A DNA stretch of 13,002 bases. It comes from Verrucomicrobiales bacterium. GTDB taxonomy: Bacteria > Verrucomicrobiota > Verrucomicrobiia > Limisphaerales > SXQI01. The notes below the pieces were generated by a model. The model saw only the letters and a list, made by a program, of their open reading frames with translations, was not told where the DNA came from and did no database searches. The position numbers and the translations under genes were made by a program. This document shows, piece after piece, positions 1-6,195 of this stretch (its first letter is position 1; every line of letters starts with the position of its first letter). The stretch lies in the NCBI GenBank assembly GCA_005793025.1, contig SXQI01000118.1, positions 1-13,002 on the forward strand, given 5' to 3'.

Positions 1-536
1 GCTTCGCCGGATCTGCCGCCGGTCTGCTGATTGCTCCCGATGTGCATCAGACCTCGGAGGAATGTCCCGGTAGTAATCACTACTGTTTTAGCGAGATACC
101 GGACTTCGAGCGTGGTATCCACTCCGATCACCTGCCCGTCTTGGTGGACTAAGTTGGCGGCCTGACCTTGTTTGCAGTCGAGGTTTTCCTGACGTTCACA
201 GACCCATTTGAGTCTAAATTGGTAGGCCTTTTTGTCACACTGAGCCCGAGGAGCCCATACCGACGGCCCCTTCTTAGTATTAAGCATCCGAAACTGAAGG
301 CCCGTCATATCGGTGGCTTTACCCATCTCGCCCCCGAGAGCATCAATCTCGCGTGTTAAATGACCCTTGGCTAACCCACCGATTGCTGGGTTGCAGGACA
401 TTTGCCCAATTGTATCGAGATTTATGGATAACAACAGAGTGCGGCAGCCCATCCTCGCCGCTGCGAGGGCGGCTTCGACGCCTGCATGGCCGGCACCCAA
501 AACTACCACGTCATATTGAATCGGATAGACAAACAT
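1..536 (-). CDS. mnmG: tRNA uridine-5-carboxymethylaminomethyl modification enzyme MnmG (GidA), N-terminal part
   Basis: Partial gene running off the left edge; 178 codons are present out of roughly 610-650 usual for the family. MnmG is the FAD-dependent cytosolic partner of MnmE (TrmE) that installs the cmnm5 group on U34 of several tRNAs. Seen: a Rossmann FAD-binding motif GAGHAG at residues 14-19 after the beta strand YDVVVL, then the family block CNPAIGGLAKGHL with REIDALGGEMG (about residues 48-72), and later TTGTFLRGLMHIG, all typical of MnmG. The ATG at 536 gives the expected MFVYPIQYDVVVLGAGHAG start; I see no strong Shine-Dalgarno. It begins 12 bases after the pgi stop on the same strand, so the two are probably co-transcribed. 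mnmG is often an origin-proximal gene beside rsmG-parA-parB, which fits the parS site 28 bases upstream. Identification is very secure; only the C-terminal part is unseen. Confidence 0.96.
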   Translation of the reverse strand, partial: MFVYPIQYDVVVLGAGHAGVEAALAAARMGCRTLLLSINLDTIGQMSCNPAIGGLAKGHLTREIDALGGEMGKATDMTGLQFRMLNTKKGPSVWAPRAQCDKKAYQFRLKWVCERQENLDCKQGQAANLVHQDGQVIGVDTTLEVRYLAKTVVITTGTFLRGLMHIGSNQQTGGRSGE

Positions 537-548
537 GGAATCTTGAAC

Positions 549-2177
549 TCAAGTAGGAGCTAATGTTCCACGTGGAACATGATTCAGAATGGGCTGGTAG
601 AATCGGCACTCCGAAGGAGTTCGATCGGTCATTTTCCCCATTTTACCAGCAAAAGTCCAACGTTCGCAAAGTTTGAAAATAGTTTCTGCACGTTCTGGAC
701 ATTGAATTCCGGTTGCAATCTCATTGGCCGTAAACTCTTGGCCCGCTTTGGCTTGTAAGAATTTTAATACTTTGTGGTGAACTTCGAGAATTGTTCCTGC
801 GGCTTTTTTACCGGCTTCAACGCCCGGCTGGTGATAAGCGTTGATATTGACGAGGTGGGCATAAAACCCGACGGCTCGTTCGTAGAGCGCGATCAACAAC
901 CCCACCGTGTAAGGACTTACCTCCGGGATGGTCAATGTGATCGATTCTCGATCGTTCTCGTAGAGGGCTTCTCTTGTCCCTAGGAAAAAGCCCTGTAAAT
1001 AATCCCCGCTGGTCACCCCAGTCTCAACCTCGACGCTCTCGCCTTTTCGATCCCGCAAAACCTCAATAAAGGTCACAAAGAAATTATTTAAACCATCGCG
1101 AAGTTGTTGGATATAAGCATGTTGGTCAGTGGCACCTTTATTTCCATAAACTGCGATCCCTTGATTGACTCGATTCCCCGAAAGATCCAATTCCTTCCCG
1201 ATCGACTCCATAATGAGTTGTTGAAGGTATTTAGAAAAAAGTTCTAAGCGATCTTTATAAGGGAGCAGCACCATGTCCTTCGCACCGCGACCCTCACCAA
1301 TTATATACCAAGAAACGGCGAGTTGCATCGCAGGATTCCTATCATACAAGGGGATCCTAGTAACAACATCTGTCTCACATGCCCCTTGTATAAACTGTTT
1401 AATATCAATGCCTTGCAAAGCCATTGGAAGCAAACCCACCGCAGAAGTGACGCTCGTCCGACCGCCCACCCAATCCCACATGGGGAAACGTTCCAACCAA
1501 CCTTCTTGTTGGGCTACGCGATCGAGTTCGCTTCCGACTCCTGTGATTGCGACTGCTTGCTTTGGGAAATCGAGGCCGGATCGTCGGAATTGGGCCTTGG
1601 TTTCGATCATGCCATTGCGGGTTTCCTTGGTTCCACCGGATTTTGAGAGCACAACGACCAACGTGCGGGCCAAAACAGGCAAAAGCTGGTCGAACACCTT
1701 GTCCATGCCATCGGGATCGGTGTTGTCTAAGTAGGAGATTTGGAGTCGATCAGAGGCAGAACCGAGGGCTTTATCGATAAACTGTGGACCTAACGCAGAA
1801 CCGCCGATACCAATGAGGAGAATATGGGTAAACGAGCCCGTTGGCGAGGCAATGGCACCGGAGTGGATGTTGGACGCGAATGCTTGTATATTCTCTAATG
1901 TGGTCTTGATGTCGTTTTTAATACAAACATCCGGGGCTAGTTCTGGATTGCGGAGCCAATAATGTCCGACCCTTCGATTTTCATCTGGATTGGCGATACT
2001 TCCCGCTTCGAGTGCTGCCATGGCAAGGAAGGCTTGGTGGATGCGGGGTTGGAGTTCGTCAATGTTAGCGCGGTCAACAGACGTTCGACTTAAATCGAGG
2101 GTAAGACCAAGAGTCGGGAAATCGGTGTGGAAAGTTTGGAACCGTTCCCAGAGTTGAGTAGGTGTATGTTTCATCAT
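549..2177 (-). CDS. pgi: glucose-6-phosphate isomerase
   Basis: Cytosolic enzyme interconverting glucose 6-phosphate and fructose 6-phosphate in glycolysis and gluconeogenesis; 542 residues, normal for the family. Sugar-phosphate-binding SIS motifs are present: IGIGGSALGPQF (about 122-133), LSKSGGTKETRNGM (177-190) and DWVGGRTSVTSAVGL (235-249). Likely catalytic residues are E324 (MESIGKE), H353 (TDQHAYIQQLR) and K457 (PGVEAGKKAA). The overall sequence, including the IANPDENRxVGHYWLRNP block near residues 61-78, resembles the cyanobacterial-type enzyme more than the Escherichia coli type. After the catalytic domain there is a tail of about 80 residues (from about 463) that looks like a small winged-helix-like domain (EFTANEIATG...). 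The start has two adjacent ATGs (2177 and 2174); a GTAGGG stretch about 11 bases upstream may be the ribosome site. It lies 66 bases downstream of the UbiA-family gene and 12 bases before mnmG. Its final codons overlap the parS palindrome. Confidence 0.96.
   Translation of the reverse strand: MMKHTPTQLWERFQTFHTDFPTLGLTLDLSRTSVDRANIDELQPRIHQAFLAMAALEAGSIANPDENRRVGHYWLRNPELAPDVCIKNDIKTTLENIQAFASNIHSGAIASPTGSFTHILLIGIGGSALGPQFIDKALGSASDRLQISYLDNTDPDGMDKVFDQLLPVLARTLVVVLSKSGGTKETRNGMIETKAQFRRSGLDFPKQAVAITGVGSELDRVAQQEGWLERFPMWDWVGGRTSVTSAVGLLPMALQGIDIKQFIQGACETDVVTRIPLYDRNPAMQLAVSWYIIGEGRGAKDMVLLPYKDRLELFSKYLQQLIMESIGKELDLSGNRVNQGIAVYGNKGATDQHAYIQQLRDGLNNFFVTFIEVLRDRKGESVEVETGVTSGDYLQGFFLGTREALYENDRESITLTIPEVSPYTVGLLIALYERAVGFYAHLVNINAYHQPGVEAGKKAAGTILEVHHKVLKFLQAKAGQEFTANEIATGIQCPERAETIFKLCERWTFAGKMGKMTDRTPSECRFYQPILNHVPRGTLAPT
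564..579. promoter_or_regulatory. parS centromere-like site (ParB binding site)
   Basis: Perfect 16-bp palindrome TGTTCCACGTGGAACA, extended by one more pair (A563/T580) to 18 bp. It equals the consensus chromosomal parS bound by ParB, which with ParA/Smc segregates newly replicated origins. It lies inside the last codons of pgi (encoding NHVPRGT) and 28 bases before the mnmG start. parS sites cluster near oriC, often around mnmG/rsmG/parAB, so the location agrees with the sequence match. The match is direct; ParB binding is inferred. Confidence 0.88.
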
Positions 2178-2243
2178 TGGGCAATGGCCCTACCAGCACT
2201 ATAGAGGAGAACACCGCTGCCGCAAAGAAGGAAGCACGCAACC

Positions 2244-3110
2244 TCAGGTTGCGGGGATGAACCGTTGACTGAGTAAGGAGAGAAGAAACAATCCCACGAG
2301 CACGAGAGCGACCTCGGGTGGACCGCCAGCAAGGGCGAGAAGGTCGATAATGACGATTCCTGCGAGGAGTTGGGAAACGGCCCGGCCCATGCGGTCTGAT
2401 GATTTCCCGAAGGCGATCCGCAAGGTTTGAACAATCCAAAGGGCACTCGCAAGGATCATGATCTGGCTAGGACGTCGGTAATCCCCTGCGTTGATGAACC
2501 AAGCCAGCACTAAAGGCACAAAAAGTGCGATGCAAGGCCAGTAACGGAGCGGGCCGGGTTGGCTTTCGTTTTTTGCGAGGTAACTGAGGCCCACAATATA
2601 ACTCGCAAGGGCGACTGCACTCCACACGACGATGCCGGAGACGCCCTGATTTCCCACACTGGCAGCGGTGAGGAAGAGAAAGAACCGACAGCCGGCCATA
2701 ATGAGGGGCGAAAGGACTGTGGATTTGTGGATCCAATCGTAGAAGAGAATCGATGCAACGGTGCACAATCCAAAGATTACGGGGGGTAATCCGAGAAAAC
2801 CGAGCAGACCTAACCCGCCAACGAGCAGACTTAAACCCCAGATCCAGACGTGTCGGAGACTGATCTTACCGGAAGGAATGGGACGTTCGGAACGGAAAAC
2901 GCGGTCGAAATCCACATCCATGGCGTCGTTCAAAAACATTCCACCGATGTAAAGTGCTGTGGCAGAAGAACAAAGGGTCAGAAGATTAAGGATTGAACCC
3001 CCGCCACCCAACCACCAACCGGCGAGACAATTGGACCAAACCGTGGGTAAATTCGAGACCCGACCTAGGATCAGGAGTGAGTGAATGTAGATTTTTGGTG
3101 CCGCTGGCAT
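2244..3110 (-). CDS. UbiA-family prenyltransferase-like membrane protein
   Basis: 288-residue, very hydrophobic protein with about eight or nine membrane segments, typical in size and layout for UbiA intramembrane prenyltransferases, which move a polyprenyl chain onto an aromatic or other acceptor. Seen: the N-terminal GRVSNLPTVWSNCLAGW segment and the first aspartate-rich motif NDAMDVDFDR (61-70) followed by RSERPIPSG, the Mg-diphosphate site of the family. A YDWIHK...LSPLIMAGCR stretch (124-142) follows. The second aspartate-rich motif is not recognisable: the expected place reads LSYLAKNES (175-183). This pattern resembles the EboC-like branch more than UbiA or MenA, so acceptor and prenyl donor are unknown. 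The ATG at 3110 leaves about 54 bases from the upstream terminator, so a promoter is probably in that short gap or transcription reads through. It heads the UbiA-pgi-mnmG run. Family assignment is firm; the reaction is not. Confidence 0.85.
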   Translation of the reverse strand: MPAAPKIYIHSLLILGRVSNLPTVWSNCLAGWWLGGGGSILNLLTLCSSATALYIGGMFLNDAMDVDFDRVFRSERPIPSGKISLRHVWIWGLSLLVGGLGLLGFLGLPPVIFGLCTVASILFYDWIHKSTVLSPLIMAGCRFFLFLTAASVGNQGVSGIVVWSAVALASYIVGLSYLAKNESQPGPLRYWPCIALFVPLVLAWFINAGDYRRPSQIMILASALWIVQTLRIAFGKSSDRMGRAVSQLLAGIVIIDLLALAGGPPEVALVLVGLFLLSLLSQRFIPAT

Positions 3111-3163
3111 GTCTAGAATGAGAGTAACGCAATGGGATGATTGGCTCCAGAATTACTCATAAA

Positions 3164-3191
3164 AAAACCCGTCCCTTGTGGGACGGGTTTT
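3164..3191 (-). terminator. Rho-independent terminator of the prepilin-like gene
   Basis: Perfect 12-bp inverted repeat, AAAACCCGTCCC (3164-3175), loop TTGT, GGGACGGGTTTT (3180-3191). Read on the minus strand the stem is followed by an unbroken T run (the A run from 3161). It sits about 30 bases after the stop of the minus-strand prepilin-like gene and before the UbiA-family gene, so it separates those two transcripts. Confidence 0.92.
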
Positions 3192-3219
3192 GCGACTCCA
3201 ACTAACCGAAAAAATATCC

Positions 3220-4098
3220 TTATTTGACGCGGCTGGTGTGAGAGCGCATCCAGATACCGTCAACATCCTTGCTGCCGCCCTGCATGGCACCGTTAAAACC
3301 ACCGTCAGCAACGGCCTTTTGTTTCACGCTGGCTTTCCACTTCCTGATTTCAGCATGACCATCCAAGAATGCGAAACCGCCTGCTCCGTTGTGGTAGCTC
3401 GCGGGCATGTCCACCCAGCTACTAGGATTGACACCGCTACCCATTGGGTTGAAAAAGCCAGCGTCGTTCATGCTGCCGGGATGCTCGTCGAGATAGACCC
3501 AGACTTCGGTGGGTCCTGGAACTTTGACATCCACCGCTTTGGTGACATGGGAGTAATAAGTATCCCAAGGGCCGTTCTCAGCGTTACCGGCTCCGACACC
3601 GATGTTGCTGGAAACACTGCGGACCCGGGCTGGCCAACCTTTGGCTTTCTGTGCACGGCCAACGAGCACGTCGGCGGGGCATTTGAATAGGTTTTTGGAG
3701 CTGCCAAAGTAAGGCGAGAGCTTGGAGAACCGTGGGGTGGTTAAATAAAGGGTATTGGTGTTATGGGGGCTCGTATCCCATGTTAACCAACCCGCGACCC
3801 AAGGGGCGTTGGCGATGTCGGCTTGGGACCATCCTTCTGGATTGGAAGCAAGACCACCATGGAAACTCCCCACGAAACGATCATTGTTATCCGTGGAGTA
3901 GAGGTGGAACGCCAGCATCAGTTGCTTGACCTGACTCATACACATGATGCCTTGGGCCTTGGCCTTGGCTTTTGCCATGGCGGGCAGGAGCATCCCGGCG
4001 AGGATCGCGATGATCGCGATCACAACGAGAAGTTCGATCAGAGTAAAACCATGCTTCCGTTGAGCGGAGGCCTGTTTGATTCGGGTTGATAACAACAT
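3220..4098 (-). CDS. prepilin-type N-terminal cleavage/methylation protein with H-X9-DG tail
   Basis: 292-residue exported pseudopilin-like protein. The N-terminus has a short basic leader ending in RKHG, then FTLIELLVVIAIIAILAGMLLPAMAKAKAKAQ: a type IV prepilin signal with predicted cleavage G17/F18, methylated Phe and conserved Glu at mature position 5 (E22). The rest matches the large planctomycete/verrucomicrobial group: FKCPAD (138-143) and, near the end, H236 followed after nine residues by D246-G247 (YHNGAGGFAFLDGH). These proteins are numerous in such genomes; a type IV pilus or type II secretion-like envelope role is usual to suppose but unproven. An in-frame TTG at 4113 would add five residues; I prefer ATG at 4098, which gives the usual short leader, although neither has a clear Shine-Dalgarno. 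It is a single-gene unit ending at a strong terminator and divergent from the HPCxxC gene across about 170 bases. Confidence 0.9.
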   Translation of the reverse strand: MLLSTRIKQASAQRKHGFTLIELLVVIAIIAILAGMLLPAMAKAKAKAQGIMCMSQVKQLMLAFHLYSTDNNDRFVGSFHGGLASNPEGWSQADIANAPWVAGWLTWDTSPHNTNTLYLTTPRFSKLSPYFGSSKNLFKCPADVLVGRAQKAKGWPARVRSVSSNIGVGAGNAENGPWDTYYSHVTKAVDVKVPGPTEVWVYLDEHPGSMNDAGFFNPMGSGVNPSSWVDMPASYHNGAGGFAFLDGHAEIRKWKASVKQKAVADGGFNGAMQGGSKDVDGIWMRSHTSRVK

Positions 4099-4268
4099 AA
4101 AGGTCAAAAACAAGAGTTACAGGACAGAGAACGGTAAATTCCGAGGGAACTCGCAAGGAGGAGTGACGACGGAATTAAGTTCATGGAGGGAACATGCGTT
4201 GGTTTTGAAAGTTTGAGAAGTGTGCGTCTCGCAGCACAGGAATCTAGGACTCCATCAAAAAAGGTGCT

Positions 4269-4682
4269 TTGACACTGATCCGAATCGGTGGTTCGATCCG
4301 TCGCGTGCGGTGTGCCGGGAACCAAAGAATTGTTGCGCTGATGCTTTCCCTTGTCATGGGATTTCATTGGACCGTGATTCAATCGGCGGCATATTTAGGG
4401 ATGGTGGTTCGGTATTCCCAGACTGAATCCTTCCCCACAGCACTCAGCAAAACGTTCGATGGACTGCATCCTTGCTCAGTCTGTGAATTAGTAAAAAAAG
4501 GGCGTGAGACGGAAGGGAACGATGGAATTCCTAAGCCGCAGTTAAAACAAATCCTTCTATTGGTTTCCACATCACAACTTGTGTTGCCGCCACAAGATTT
4601 TGAGACCCTGCCCTCCGACCTTTACCGGGTTGCATTGTATCGCAGTCTTCCCCCTCCGCTACCGCCGCCTCGAGCCGTTTAG
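4269..4682 (+). CDS. small membrane-anchored HPCxxC protein, function unknown
   Basis: 137 residues from TTG 4269. Seen: a basic N-terminus (RIGGSIRRVRCAGNQR), one hydrophobic segment (about 21-47, IVALMLSLVMGFHWTVIQSAAYLGMVV), then YSQTESF...TFDGLHPCSVCELVKKGRE, and a proline-rich end (SLPPPLPPPRAV). The hydrophobic segment, TFDGxHPCxxC motif and Pro-rich tail match a short verrucomicrobial protein type I recall near metal-efflux genes; that recollection is not verified. Topology suggests a single membrane anchor with the HPCSVC motif (His-Cys-x-x-Cys, possible metal or redox site) outside the membrane. The start is uncertain: TTG 4269 has AAGG five bases upstream (4261-4264), GTG 4305 and ATG 4341 are alternatives, the last leaving 113 residues with almost no leader. 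TTGACA at 4269-4274 could instead be a -35 box for a shorter gene, but the matching -10 is poor. Likely a real gene because the motif and composition are coherent, unlike its antisense frames. Confidence 0.7.
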   Translation: MTLIRIGGSIRRVRCAGNQRIVALMLSLVMGFHWTVIQSAAYLGMVVRYSQTESFPTALSKTFDGLHPCSVCELVKKGRETEGNDGIPKPQLKQILLLVSTSQLVLPPQDFETLPSDLYRVALYRSLPPPLPPPRAV

Positions 4683-4794
4683 TCTTCCAATGACCGACCG
4701 CCGACAGGATTGAGCGGTTGGTTTCCAGTTGTATCGCTGTAGGAGTGCCTTCGGGCATCACGCAGTTGAAGCTTATCTCGGACTTTTGATCCCA

Positions 4795-5445
4795 TTGAAC
4801 CCAAGAACTGCCGCATTTACTTTAATTGAGTTGCTCGTCGTGATCGCGATTATCGCGATTTTGGCGGGGATGTTGTTGCCTGCGTTGAGCCGAGCCAAGC
4901 AACAAGCGAGAACAACTCAATGCTTGAACAATCTTAGACAGGTTGGCGTGGCAGTGCAGTTGTATGCCGGAGATTTCGACGATGGATTGCCTCAGGCGGC
5001 ACACCATCGGGCGTCTTGGATTGGAAGTTTGTCCGGATACCTTGGAGGAACATCGATGTATCGATGCCCTCTGGATCCGAACAAAACAAACCACCCAGTG
5101 AGCTACGCCATCAATGATTTTCTGACGCCTCATCCCTTCGGAGCCAGTCAGCTTAACTATTCGAAGATCTCGCGGGTGCCCGCGCCTGTTGAGACATTGC
5201 ACCTTGCGGAGATGGCGAATGATTACGAGGGGAGTGACCATTTTCATTTCGCGGAGCCAAACGGCTATGGAACCAATGGTTTTCGGGAGCAGGTCGCGGT
5301 GGAGCGACATCGTGGGAGTGCGATTTACCTTTTCGTTGAGGGACATGTCGAAGGATTGAAGTGGCTACCTGTGGTGCAGTCGCGGCTGGGTCAAGGTGGC
5401 TCTCGATTCGTGCATCCGGGAGGGCATGAGCGGATAAACCGGTGA
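4795..5445 (+). CDS. prepilin-type N-terminal cleavage/methylation protein with H-X9-EG tail
   Basis: Second pseudopilin-like protein, 216 residues from TTG 4795. The leader MNPRTAA is followed by FTLIELLVVIAIIAILAGMLLPALSRAKQQ, the prepilin signal; the residue before the processed Phe is Ala instead of Gly, a tolerated but less common cleavage site. A YRCPLDPN motif (about 89-96) corresponds to the CPxD motif of the other pilin-like protein. The tail has His followed after nine residues by Glu-Gly (RHRGSAIYLFVEGH), so the usual Asp of the H-X9-DG motif is replaced by Glu. The start is uncertain: in-frame TTGs at 4729 and 4786 give a longer leader, no ATG is available downstream of the preceding in-frame stop, and none has a convincing ribosome site. 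It follows the HPCxxC gene by about 110 bases and precedes the PEP-CTERM gene by 44 bases on the same strand. Role likely envelope/secretion; not known. Confidence 0.84.
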   Translation: MNPRTAAFTLIELLVVIAIIAILAGMLLPALSRAKQQARTTQCLNNLRQVGVAVQLYAGDFDDGLPQAAHHRASWIGSLSGYLGGTSMYRCPLDPNKTNHPVSYAINDFLTPHPFGASQLNYSKISRVPAPVETLHLAEMANDYEGSDHFHFAEPNGYGTNGFREQVAVERHRGSAIYLFVEGHVEGLKWLPVVQSRLGQGGSRFVHPGGHERINR

Positions 5446-5489
5446 AGATCTTTAGGACAGCGTAAGAAAATTGGAATTAACAAAGAACA

Positions 5490-6194
5490 ATGAACCGATT
5501 GAACGTTTGGTTAATGGTAGGGCTATTGGTTTGCGCAGGGTTGAGAGCGCAAGATCGCGGGCATCTTAATGTGGGGGCGGCGGGGCAAAATCCCGGCGAT
5601 CCACTCATTTTTTCCAACGGGGCAGATTTCGTTCCTGCGACGGGTTGGACAAAAAGTCTCACGTTCACGAATGGCGGAAAATACGCGGGCTACTGGCAGG
5701 GGAACGTCACCTTGACTGCGTTGGCAACGACGGTGACGAATGGCGGGCCTGCATTGAATGCGGCGTTACCGGGTTCCTTCCTGAACGCGGAGATTGTTTC
5801 CGTTACAGGCCCTGCGGGATCAAGTTTTGGGTTTTGGGAATCAGGATCGCTCACGCCCACTTATTCGATACCGAGTGGAACACTTGATGGACATTTCTCT
5901 TATGTATTGAGTGATGCGAAATTGGGTGCTGGGATGGTCGGAGGGGATCCTTTCGGTCACATTCATGGTCGTCGTTTCACTGTGGATATGGCAGGCGATT
6001 ACACGGTGGGGTTTCGTGCATTCGATACCTCAATAAACGGAGCGGGTGGGGGACCCCTGCATGGCCCTTCGGATATTGTGTTGGTTGGATTTACTGGCTT
6101 GGTTGTGCCTGAACCTTCTATTGTGGCTATGGTGTGTTTGGGAGGACTCGCACTGGCGTTGGGTGCAAGATCAAAACGTGAGGAGATCAACTGA
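5490..6194 (+). CDS. secreted histidine-motif protein with PEP-CTERM sorting signal
   Basis: 234 residues. Signal peptide MNRLNVWLMVGLLVCAGLRAQ (cleavage near 20-21), a beta-rich body, and a C-terminal PEP-CTERM signal: VPEPS (206-210), hydrophobic helix (about 211-225) and basic end GARSKREE. PEP-CTERM proteins are exported, processed by exosortase and placed in the outer envelope or extracellular matrix. The body carries DPFGHIHGRRF (153-163), AGDYTVGFRAFDTS (168-181) and GGGPLHGPS (187-195). The H-x-H-[x]-F...G-x-Y layout recalls the choice-of-anchor-M/actinobacterial surface-anchored domain, which has been linked to metal uptake loci; this resemblance is from memory and tentative. The clustered histidines would suit metal binding. 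The next gene is a full-length paralogue that starts one base after this stop, so the two are co-translated or at least co-transcribed. ATG at 5490 has only an A-rich AAAGAA upstream, but the signal peptide start is clean. Confidence 0.85.
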   Translation: MNRLNVWLMVGLLVCAGLRAQDRGHLNVGAAGQNPGDPLIFSNGADFVPATGWTKSLTFTNGGKYAGYWQGNVTLTALATTVTNGGPALNAALPGSFLNAEIVSVTGPAGSSFGFWESGSLTPTYSIPSGTLDGHFSYVLSDAKLGAGMVGGDPFGHIHGRRFTVDMAGDYTVGFRAFDTSINGAGGGPLHGPSDIVLVGFTGLVVPEPSIVAMVCLGGLALALGARSKREEIN

Positions 6195-6195
6195 T

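Noticed and set aside
418..432. A possible DnaA box-like TTATGGATAA near the parS site.
   Set aside because: It differs from the consensus, is single and lies inside mnmG; a lone imperfect box does not indicate an origin here.
1273..1780. Plus-strand open frames opposite pgi.
   Set aside because: They are antisense to well-conserved catalytic parts of pgi and have no recognisable motif.
3178..3690. A 170-codon plus-strand frame opposite the first prepilin-like gene.
   Set aside because: It begins within the terminator arm and is antisense to the conserved H-X9-DG tail; no domain or ribosome site.
4004..4023. Repeated GATCGCGAT units, also at about 4842-4860.
   Set aside because: These are the codons for the IAIIAI stretch of the prepilin signal in both genes, not an independent repeat or binding site.
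4269..4297. TTGACA followed 17 bases later by TTCGAT as a promoter.
   Set aside because: The -10 matches the consensus at only three of six positions and the -35 would overlap the likely start codon.
4288..4300. GGTTCGATCC resembling a tRNA T-loop.
   Set aside because: The flanking bases do not form the T-arm stem and no acceptor, D or anticodon arm is found around it.
4694..4721. Imperfect hairpin CCGACCGC / GCGGTTGG after the HPCxxC gene.
   Set aside because: The stem has a wobble pair, the loop is 12 bases and there is no T run, so it is not convincing as a terminator.
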